The notes under the pieces were generated by a model. The model was not told where the DNA came from. It saw only the letters and a program-made list of their open reading frames with translations, and did not search any database. This document shows, piece after piece, positions 1 through 5,332 of a stretch of DNA of 11,313 nucleotides. The position numbers and the translations under genes are program-made. Source of the DNA: Victivallales bacterium (GTDB lineage Bacteria; Verrucomicrobiota; Lentisphaeria; Victivallales; JAUVCU01); assembly GCA_029934175.1 (NCBI GenBank), contig JAOZMT010000036.1, forward strand, positions 1 through 11,313. The letters are read 5' to 3'. The stretch's first letter is position 1. Every line of letters starts with the position of its first letter.

Positions 1-61
1 TTCTAGTAGCCAAGAATTTATAAAATCAAAAATAGCAATTGTTATCATCTTTCAGAAAGTA

Positions 62-165
62 TATTTTTCAACCGTTCACAGTATAACAATGAAATTAAAG
101 ATTACGACTCATAAAAAAACTCTTCCTAATTATTCTGCTCTTAATTATTCTGCTTAACAAGAAGA
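62..165 (+). repeat. Dispersed repeat B, copy 1
   Basis: One of three related copies of about 100 bp (others at 1811-1912 and 5185-5284). Shared blocks are the left end tatttttca, the middle ATTACGACTCATAAA, and a 15-bp tandem pair (126-140 and 141-155) built on TAATTATTCTGCT, ending in AACAAGAAG. The left 20 bases of this copy are more divergent than in the other two. The function is unknown and no conserved open frame spans the copies. Confidence 0.8.
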
Positions 166-190
166 AATTTAATATCAAATTTTCAAAATA

Positions 191-224
191 ATTCTGTCCA
201 TCTTGAAAATCCTGTTATCCTGTC
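191..224 (+). repeat. Dispersed repeat C (ATCCTG-type), copy 1
   Basis: This 34-bp stretch is built from repeated ATCCTG-like units with a GAAAATCCTG centre and the end TTATCCTGTC. It matches the reverse complement of 4941-4974 at 29 of 34 positions. Short repeats of this kind are, from memory, widespread in environmental bacterial genomes. Their role is not known to me. Confidence 0.7.
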
Positions 225-312
225 AAAACAATTGTTGGACGGCATTAAAAACAACGCCCATTGTTAATATTCTTTCTTTCAATTATACTTCCTTGATACA
301 ATATAGTATAAA

Positions 313-329
313 TTTGCGATATATGCAAA
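313..329 (-). repeat. 17-bp palindromic word, non-coding copy
   Basis: Read on the minus strand this is TTTGCATATATCGCAAA, with perfect 5-bp arms TTTGC/GCAAA. It belongs to the family described in the findings. It lies 135 bp upstream of the DUF362 start codon, in non-coding DNA. Confidence 0.6.
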
Positions 330-415
330 TTTAGAATTACTTAATTTACATTTATTTCATATAAAATCAATGATTTTAATCAATAAAAGTAGTAATCTAT
401 AAAATTTATGATATA

Positions 416-432
416 TTTGCATAAGTCGCAAG
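416..432 (+). repeat. 17-bp palindromic word upstream of the DUF362 gene
   Basis: The copy reads TTTGCATAAGTCGCAAG and ends 32 bases before the start codon at 465. That position would suit an operator or 5'-UTR element. The many coding-region copies of the same word argue against a dedicated operator, so its role is left open. Confidence 0.55.
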
Positions 433-464
433 TATAGTTTAATAAAAATATAGGCAAAGGTATT

Positions 465-1265
465 ATGAATTATTTATATGAAAAAGAATTTTATAATTGG
501 GAGTCAACACAAGAATTATTAGAAAAATCTGATATTTTGACGCACATTCCAGTTGATGAAAATATTATATTGAAACCGAATTTGGTCACAGATGATCCAC
601 CACCTATAACGACTCCTGTTGAATTTGTAGAACAGATTATTGTTTTTTTACAAAAAAATGTAAAAAACAAGATTATTATAGCAGAAGGAACTGGAGAACC
701 ATCGTATACAACTGATTATGTTTACAATCAATTGGGTTATGCACAACTCGCAAATAAATATTCTATTGAATTGCTAGACTTGAATGAAGCAGATTTGGTA
801 TTATTAGAAAATTCTGATGCTAGTAGGTATCAAGAAATGTATTTACCTAAAATAATAATGAATAATTTTTTAATTTCAATCCCTGTGTTAAAAGCACATT
901 CACTTGCAAAAGTAACATTAACTATGAAAAATATGATGGGTGCTGTCCCGCCTCAGCATTATTGTGCAGGTTCATGGAATAAATCTGCATTTCACTCAGA
1001 TATGCAAAATTCAATATTAGATTTAAATAGATATAAAACTCCAGACTATACTATTATGGATGCAACTGTAGGAATGGCTGAAGCACATTTATGGGGTGAT
1101 TTATGCAATCCTAAAGTTAATAAATTAATAGCAGGAAAAGATTCTGTCGCAATTGATGTTCATGGAGCGAATCTCTTAAATATTAATTGGAAAAAAGTCG
1201 CTCATATTAAAGATGCTGATAAGCTTATAGGCTCTTCAGAATTCCAAGTAATTAAGATAAAATAG
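465..1265 (+). CDS. DUF362 family protein (putative iron-sulfur-linked protein of unknown function)
   Basis: This 266-residue protein carries the hallmark blocks of the DUF362 family: LKPNLV (residues 36-41), AEGTGEP (73-79), the strongly conserved LKAHSLAKVTLTMKNMMG segment (142-159), DATVGM (199-204) and AGKDSVAIDVHGANLL (223-238). Many family members carry a C-terminal ferredoxin domain; this one ends without any Cys-rich iron-sulfur motif and is the short, single-domain form. No signal peptide is visible, so it is probably cytoplasmic. The biochemical activity of the family is not established to my knowledge. AAAGG lies 4 bases before the ATG and serves as a weak ribosome-binding site. 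The gene is followed after 7 bases by a small zinc-ribbon gene on the same strand, so the two are probably co-transcribed. A separate 2[4Fe-4S] ferredoxin gene lies 3.3 kb away on the other strand; a functional link is only speculation. Confidence 0.88.
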   Translation: MNYLYEKEFYNWESTQELLEKSDILTHIPVDENIILKPNLVTDDPPPITTPVEFVEQIIVFLQKNVKNKIIIAEGTGEPSYTTDYVYNQLGYAQLANKYSIELLDLNEADLVLLENSDASRYQEMYLPKIIMNNFLISIPVLKAHSLAKVTLTMKNMMGAVPPQHYCAGSWNKSAFHSDMQNSILDLNRYKTPDYTIMDATVGMAEAHLWGDLCNPKVNKLIAGKDSVAIDVHGANLLNINWKKVAHIKDADKLIGSSEFQVIKIK

Positions 1266-1272
1266 AGTAAAT

Positions 1273-1515
1273 ATGATACCAATAAGTTTTGAACATGGCT
1301 TTACTTTATATATAGGTCTTTGGTTTATAATGCTTTCATTTTTATGGGGTAAAGAAATTTGGAGAGAATATTCTACAAAATGGAATTCTATGCAAGAATT
1401 ATTATATTTATGCGATACATGCAATCATTCTTTTACATCAGAACAATATAAAAATATAACTAGATGTCCTAAATGCAATTCAATTTGCATATTTCGCAAA
1501 AAAGATAAATTTTAG
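1273..1515 (+). CDS. Small membrane-anchored zinc-ribbon protein, function unknown
   Basis: This 80-residue protein has one hydrophobic segment (about residues 11-25, TLYIGLWFIMLSFLW) followed by a short linker and a four-cysteine zinc ribbon: C47-x2-C50 and C65-x2-C68, with an extra C72. The basic tail FRKKDKF closes the protein. It is probably a single-pass inner-membrane protein with a zinc-binding knuckle. I do not recognise a named family. It starts 7 bases after the DUF362 stop codon, with no strong Shine-Dalgarno sequence of its own, so translation is probably coupled and the pair may act together. Two copies of the 17-bp palindromic word (1409-1425 and 1484-1500) lie in its coding sequence. 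The first encodes the C47-D-T-C50 knuckle. The intact cysteine pattern and tight spacing support a real gene despite its small size. Confidence 0.68.
   Translation: MIPISFEHGFTLYIGLWFIMLSFLWGKEIWREYSTKWNSMQELLYLCDTCNHSFTSEQYKNITRCPKCNSICIFRKKDKF
1409..1500 (+). repeat. Two 17-bp palindromic words inside the zinc-ribbon gene
   Basis: The copies are TATGCGATACATGCAAT (1409-1425, minus orientation of the word) and TTTGCATATTTCGCAAA (1484-1500, plus orientation, perfect arms). The first shares the core GCGATACATGCA with a copy inside fmt at 7619-7635. Confidence 0.5.
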
Positions 1516-1656
1516 AAAGTTGAATTATTATTGTGTGAATTAAAACAGCAGATAAAAAAGTCTGACTTGTTCTTAATGCTGACCAAAACAAAAAAATATT
1601 GAGAAGAATTAAGCAGAATAATTTTTTTTTAAAATTAATACAAATTCACTCATGAT

Positions 1657-1800
1657 GTATATATTCAGTAAACCCCATTTTACCACAAAGTAGATGAAGT
1701 CTTTCGCAAAGAACACAAAGGTTTTCTTTGTGAAACTTAGTGTTTAACTTTGTTTCCTCTGTGGTTAACTATAATTTAATATGGTTCACTGAATATATAC
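1657..1800 (+). mobile_element. MITE-like element A, copy 1 (144 bp)
   Basis: The element starts GTATATATTCAGTAAACC and ends GGTTCACTGAATATATAC, giving 18-bp terminal inverted repeats with one mismatch. A second inner inverted pair (TTACCACAAAG against the complement of CCTCTGTGGTTAA) and a central hairpin CACAAAG-GTTTT-CTTTGTG (1714-1732) make the whole element strongly foldable. It matches copy 2 (4995-5138) without gaps at 140 of 144 positions, and all four differences are transitions (1695, 1701, 1721, 1781). The flanks CTCATGAT (1649-1656) and CTCATTAC (1801-1808) agree at 6 of 8 positions, consistent with a decayed 8-bp target duplication. It encodes no protein and would need a transposase supplied from elsewhere. 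Confidence 0.85.
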
Positions 1801-1810
1801 CTCATTACTT

Positions 1811-1912
1811 TATTTTTCACCTAATTATTTAACAATGAAAGTAAAAATTACGACTCATAAAAAACTCTTCCTAATTATTCTGCTCTTAATTATTCTGCTA
1901 AATAACAAGAAG
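1811..1912 (+). repeat. Dispersed repeat B, copy 2
   Basis: This copy runs from TATTTTTCACCTAAT to AACAAGAAG and contains the ATTACGACTCATAAA block and the 15-bp tandem TAATTATTCTGCT pair. It lies 10 bases beyond MITE-like element copy 1 and just downstream of the end of the pseudopilin-like gene. Confidence 0.8.
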
Positions 1913-1929
1913 TTAAGCTTTAAAAGTCT

Positions 1930-4491
1930 TTAATCAATATATTCGCAACTTAATTCTTTGATTTCATTAGTCCAAGTGTCACGACGATATACAAGTTTTT
2001 GCATTTTTTCCGCAGTAATTGAATCTATTTTATCATCAAATAAACCATCTCCATCACGATCTTTTACTGCTTGAGCTATAGTGAAAACTGTGAAATAATT
2101 ATATCGTGTTGAAAAATAATTAAAATATTTAGGTAATTGTATTTCCTTTTCCCAATCATAATCTCCTTGTGAAAAAGATGCACTTTTAGCCATTTCACTT
2201 CGTCTTAAAAATGGAACATCTTTTTCGCCACTCCATTGAGAACCTCCAGCCCTTCTGTTTACTGTTAGTGTATGAGAAGTTTCGCCACTTTCAGCAAATG
2301 CTCCTTGCAAAGTTGCATAGTTCGCAGTATTTACATTTAATTTATATACTTCAGAATTATTATCACTTCGCATTGTTATTTGGTCTAAAATATTAGAATC
2401 TCCATCTCTATATTCGCCTCCACCACGAGTCAATTCTTGATTATTAGGAGAGTCAACTGTAGTATCGTTATAATGTCTTAAATTTAGAGTTGTCCACGGT
2501 TCTCCACGATGAACAGCCCCTAGTAAAGTCATTCCATATTCATCAATATGTTTTGTTCCTTGGTCAAAACCGTATTTACCAGCTTCTATTATAGAATTAT
2601 AATTAGTTGGAGTAGAATCTGATTCGTAATCATGATCTCTTGACCAACTACTACATCTGACCCCATAATTATCTTCGCCTAAAGAACCATCACGGTTGCC
2701 AGCACCACTAGGATAAGTGTCTCTTTTACAATATGCTTGTGGCCAATCATCAGGATTAAGATTAACCATTGGGTCATTAACTTGATAACTAAAATGATAC
2801 CACTTTCCTATGACATTATAACTCGTGTCTGGTTTCGTAACTTGATGCCTAGGCCAATTTACAGTTCTAGAGCGTTCACTTGATTTATCTGGATAAGAAA
2901 TATCTACTAATTTACCATCATAGAATAGTGATATTTTTTTGATATTTGTTGCATAATTCCTTAAAGATAAATCTCTATTGCCGCTCACAGGTTTATTAGA
3001 AAAAATCCACCCCTGTTGCCAATTTCCAAACCAGCGATTTAGATAAGACTTTTTATCAGGTCCTGTAAAAGTTGTATTACGATTAAGAGAAATTTTATGA
3101 TTATCAATTATTTTAGTATTATTTTGATAAACATCAAAAGATATATCGCCTTCAACTTCAACCCTGCAAGTTTTATTCATATTTTCATTCCACGGATTAA
3201 TTATTTCTACATACAATCCTCTATAAACATACATATAAAAAGAACTCCAGCTAGTGAAGTATATATAAGGTAAATGTCTAACCATCAATTCATTAATAAA
3301 AGGAGTCTTTTCAATTCCCATATATTTAGGTGGATTTGCAGTGTCTATTGTAGGTTCTGAATTTGTATCAAACATATCTATAATATTTGCTGCTATTTGC
3401 TTGCGTTCTATATCGAGTTCTGATACATCTTTTCCTTGTTTTTCCCAATAATTTATATTTTTCCAATTATGCAACCAGTCAATCCCGCCTGCATTGTTCG
3501 CAACAGGGGCATCTCCAGTAGTTTCTTTATAAATTGCGGGTTGTGCAAGAAGACTATCAACTTCCATTTTATCCCATTGTTCATCAGATAAATTCATATT
3601 AAATCTTGCATATAATTCATCATCATCAAGTTTATTATTTGGGATTCCATCTTCATCACCTTTATCAATCCAAAAAGCATCAGGTTCTTTTGTTGTATAT
3701 GGGAATAAAATTTGTGGGTATGCACTAGAAATGTCTGTTGTTCGTATCATATTTTCTTGAGAAAGCCAAGGCAAGTCAGCATCTTCATTGTTTTTAATTT
3801 TGGCTATATCTGCATCGGATATTTCACCTCTTTTATAATAAAAATCTTTTAGATTTAAAGCTGATATATCTTTATTTTTTTCTGTGGAATCTGCATTAAT
3901 CACATAAGGATTTATGCAACCTGTTTTATTTACAATAATATATAAATATCGACTAGTTAATTTATTGTCAATTATATTATTTTCCCAAGATAATTTAGTA
4001 AAGAGATTATGCCAGTAGCATTGTGTAGGTTTTGTGCAAGGATTATCACATCGTCTTCCCCGCCTTTTAGGGACAAAATTCTTTAATCCTCCTAAACTTT
4101 CTAAAATACTTTCTTTTTCTTCTGTTGGAAGATAAAAATTAGGGTCAGGATTAGAAGAGTATAATACATTTTGTGATATATCCGAACTGTCATGTTCTTT
4201 GGCAAAAAAATTATATTCAGACTTAGATAAATATGGTAAAGCAGGACTTATTGTTTCAGGTGAAATTTTATATTCTTGATTATTATTAAGGAATAAAAAT
4301 TGTAAAATGCCTTTAACTTTATTAGAAGTGTTTTCTAGAGTATAAGTAACATCAATATTATTTGCAACAACATCAGATTCTTTTAGAGCGTTGTTGGAAG
4401 AAAGCAAAAATGAAAATGTGATTAATGTCAACAAGGACATTATAAAAAGTGTATAAATAAGAGCAGAGCCTTGATTTCCTTTATTTTTCAT
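1930..4491 (-). CDS. Large pseudopilin-like (GspK/PilX-type) envelope protein
   Basis: This 853-residue protein has a prepilin-like N-terminus: short basic leader MKNKGNQG, then S9 and a hydrophobic helix to about residue 31. The E5 of major pilins is absent, as is usual for GspK and PilX. The segment YLYIIVNKTGCINPYVI (about 182-198) resembles the strand after the helix in such proteins. Near the C-terminus are HRGEPWTTLNL (661-671) and LNVNTA (718-723), which resemble the RG-x-PW-x-TL and VNTA motifs of large pseudopilin-like proteins of Verrucomicrobia and relatives. A calcium-loop-like DRDGDGLFDD (811-820) and a second acidic DEDG stretch may bind calcium. Three cysteines (148, 152, 158) could form disulfides or a metal site. 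It is probably anchored in the inner membrane with a periplasmic or surface body. AGAGGG just before the ATG is the ribosome-binding site. No secretion or pilus genes neighbour it. Assignment to an exact family is uncertain. Confidence 0.72.
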   Translation of the reverse strand: MKNKGNQGSALIYTLFIMSLLTLITFSFLLSSNNALKESDVVANNIDVTYTLENTSNKVKGILQFLFLNNNQEYKISPETISPALPYLSKSEYNFFAKEHDSSDISQNVLYSSNPDPNFYLPTEEKESILESLGGLKNFVPKRRGRRCDNPCTKPTQCYWHNLFTKLSWENNIIDNKLTSRYLYIIVNKTGCINPYVINADSTEKNKDISALNLKDFYYKRGEISDADIAKIKNNEDADLPWLSQENMIRTTDISSAYPQILFPYTTKEPDAFWIDKGDEDGIPNNKLDDDELYARFNMNLSDEQWDKMEVDSLLAQPAIYKETTGDAPVANNAGGIDWLHNWKNINYWEKQGKDVSELDIERKQIAANIIDMFDTNSEPTIDTANPPKYMGIEKTPFINELMVRHLPYIYFTSWSSFYMYVYRGLYVEIINPWNENMNKTCRVEVEGDISFDVYQNNTKIIDNHKISLNRNTTFTGPDKKSYLNRWFGNWQQGWIFSNKPVSGNRDLSLRNYATNIKKISLFYDGKLVDISYPDKSSERSRTVNWPRHQVTKPDTSYNVIGKWYHFSYQVNDPMVNLNPDDWPQAYCKRDTYPSGAGNRDGSLGEDNYGVRCSSWSRDHDYESDSTPTNYNSIIEAGKYGFDQGTKHIDEYGMTLLGAVHRGEPWTTLNLRHYNDTTVDSPNNQELTRGGGEYRDGDSNILDQITMRSDNNSEVYKLNVNTANYATLQGAFAESGETSHTLTVNRRAGGSQWSGEKDVPFLRRSEMAKSASFSQGDYDWEKEIQLPKYFNYFSTRYNYFTVFTIAQAVKDRDGDGLFDDKIDSITAEKMQKLVYRRDTWTNEIKELSCEYID

Positions 4492-4520
4492 ATTCCCTCT
4501 AACTTAGGTTTTATTGTAAT

Positions 4521-4551
4521 AAAAAGAATCTGCAATAAAATTGCAGATTCT
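4521..4551 (-). terminator. Intrinsic terminator of the ferredoxin gene
   Basis: On the minus strand a perfect 11-bp stem AGAATCTGCAA/TTGCAGATTCT (4525-4535 with 4541-4551) with a 5-base loop is followed by a T-run. It begins 12 bases after the ferredoxin stop codon. It separates the ferredoxin from the pseudopilin-like gene, which begins 29 bases further on. That gene must therefore rely on read-through or on a promoter inside or near the terminator. Confidence 0.88.
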
Positions 4552-4563
4552 AGCAACATCAAA

Positions 4564-4734
4564 TTACATTGAAATTGCTTCTGTTGGACATTCTCCAACA
4601 CATGCTCCACAGTCAACACAATCATCTTCTGTGACAAAAGCTTTTCCATCTTTCATTGCAATTGCTTCAGTTGGACATGTGTCTACACATACTTCACAAC
4701 CAGTGCAATCATCTTGATTTACTACTGCAGCCAT
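4564..4734 (-). CDS. 2[4Fe-4S] ferredoxin (56 residues)
   Basis: This is a small bacterial-type ferredoxin that carries electrons in the cytoplasm, typical of anaerobic metabolism. Its sequence begins MAAVVNQDDC and ends CPTEAISM. It contains two full cluster motifs C-x2-C-x2-C-x3-C-P: C10, C13, C16, C20 and C39, C42, C45, C49. The two halves are visibly duplicated (CPTEAIAM and CPTEAISM). The length of about 56 residues is normal for clostridial-type ferredoxins. A strong Shine-Dalgarno GGAGG (4740-4744) lies 5 bases before the ATG and fixes the start. The gene has a candidate promoter upstream and an intrinsic terminator directly downstream, so it appears monocistronic. Redox partners cannot be deduced from the neighbours; the DUF362 protein is a possible but unproven one. 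Confidence 0.95.
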   Translation of the reverse strand: MAAVVNQDDCTGCEVCVDTCPTEAIAMKDGKAFVTEDDCVDCGACVGECPTEAISM

Positions 4735-4809
4735 AATAGCCTCCTTTTTTTTAATTTAGTCTTCATCAAAAACTACCCTTTTAATAGATTTTATGAAAGA
4801 CTATCTATA

Positions 4810-4837
4810 ATATTACACTATAAAATAAAAAAATCAA
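4810..4837 (-). promoter_or_regulatory. Candidate promoter of the ferredoxin gene
   Basis: On the minus strand, TTGATT (4832-4837) and TAATAT (4810-4815) are separated by 16 bases, with a TG directly upstream of the -10-like box. Transcription would start about 70 bases before the ferredoxin ATG. The region is very AT-rich, so chance matches are likely. Confidence 0.35.
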
Positions 4838-4940
4838 ATTTTAATAATATTAATTTAAATATATTTACTATAATTTGGTGTAAATATCATATTTTTATGA
4901 AATTTGGGCATTGTTCCTAATAGAAACCTTTAATTCTTTA

Positions 4941-4975
4941 GACAGGATAACAAGATTTTCAGGATTAACAGGATT
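4941..4975 (-). repeat. Dispersed repeat C (ATCCTG-type), copy 2
   Basis: On the minus strand the repeat starts AATCCTGTTAATCCTG and ends TTATCCTGTC. It has the same structure as 191-224 in the opposite orientation, with 29 of 34 matching positions. It sits 11 bases left of the target duplication of MITE-like element copy 2. Confidence 0.75.
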
Positions 4976-4986
4976 TTTTTACTAAA

Positions 4987-5146
4987 CATAACTCGTATAT
5001 ATTCAGTAAACCCCATTTTACCACAAAGTAGACGAAGTTTTTCGCAAAGAACACAAAGATTTTCTTTGTGAAACTTAGTGTTTAACTTTGTTTCCTCTGT
5101 GGTTAACTATAATTTAATGTGGTTCACTGAATATATACCATAACTC
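4987..5146 (+). mobile_element. MITE-like element A, copy 2, with perfect 8-bp target duplication
   Basis: The element proper is 4995-5138 (144 bp). CATAACTC occurs immediately before it (4987-4994) and immediately after it (5139-5146). This perfect 8-bp direct repeat abuts the inverted-repeat termini and is the classic footprint of cut-and-paste or replicative transposition. The termini are GTATATATTCAGTAAACC and GGTTCACTGAATATATAC. The central hairpin CACAAAG-ATTTT-CTTTGTG is at 5052-5070. No coding capacity is seen. Several IS families make 8-bp duplications; I cannot assign the parent transposase from the termini alone. Confidence 0.9.
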
Positions 5147-5184
5147 ATTGATTTACGCATAATATCCTCGCAAGTTTGAATTCC

Positions 5185-5284
5185 TATTTTTCACCTAATC
5201 TTCAACAATGAAAGTAAAGATTACGACTCATAAAAAACTCTTCCTAATTATTCTGCTACTAATTATTCTGCTTAACAAGAAAAA
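5185..5284 (+). repeat. Dispersed repeat B, copy 3
   Basis: Same architecture as copies 1 and 2: TATTTTTCACCTAAT start, ATTACGACTCATAAA block, tandem AATTATTCTGCT pair and AACAAGAA end. It lies 39 bases right of the target duplication of MITE-like element copy 2 and 48 bases beyond the end of rng. Confidence 0.8.
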
Positions 5285-5332
5285 TTAGATGAGATTAAGA
5301 ACATACCCTAAAAATGTAAAATTCTTTTTAAA

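Larger units (their letters stand above)
1..464. other. Gene-free region with dispersed repeats upstream of the DUF362 gene
   Basis: No convincing complete gene is visible here. It holds a copy of the 15-bp-tandem repeat (62-165), a short ATCCTG-type repeat (191-224), and two copies of the 17-bp palindromic word (313-329 and 416-432) in the presumed promoter region of the next gene. The far left edge contains a minus-strand ATG (46-48) whose frame stays open for 16 codons to the window edge. This could be the start of a divergent gene, but it has no recognisable homology and no clear Shine-Dalgarno sequence, so it is not called. Confidence 0.6.
1516..1929. other. Convergent spacer holding a MITE-like element and repeat B
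   Basis: This lies between the plus-strand DUF362 unit and the minus-strand pseudopilin-like gene. It holds a reversed fragment of the repeat-B unit (1603-1624, minus orientation AATTATTCTGCTTAATTC), the MITE-like element (1657-1800) and repeat B copy 2 (1811-1912). I found no convincing intrinsic terminator for either converging unit, and no gene. Confidence 0.65.
4735..5332. other. Gene-free region with three repeat types between rng and the ferredoxin gene
   Basis: From left to right it holds the ferredoxin leader and candidate promoter, a very AT-rich stretch, repeat C (4941-4975, reversed), MITE-like element copy 2 (4995-5138) and repeat B copy 3 (5185-5284). The short open frames across it show no recognisable protein features. 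No clear terminator for rng was found. Confidence 0.65.

Noticed and set aside
1..48. Minus-strand open frame starting at ATG 48 and running off the left edge (begins MITIAIFDF)
   Set aside because: Only 16 codons are visible, with no convincing ribosome-binding site and no recognisable family motif. It is mentioned in the left-region note but not called.
1603..1630. Intrinsic terminator for the DUF362 unit at the T-run near 1622
   Set aside because: There is no stem of useful length before the T-run. The sequence is better explained as a reversed fragment of repeat B.
4714..4920. Plus-strand open frame of 68 codons over the ferredoxin start and leader
   Set aside because: It overlaps the well-supported ferredoxin gene antisense, has a low-complexity AT-rich composition and shows no domain.
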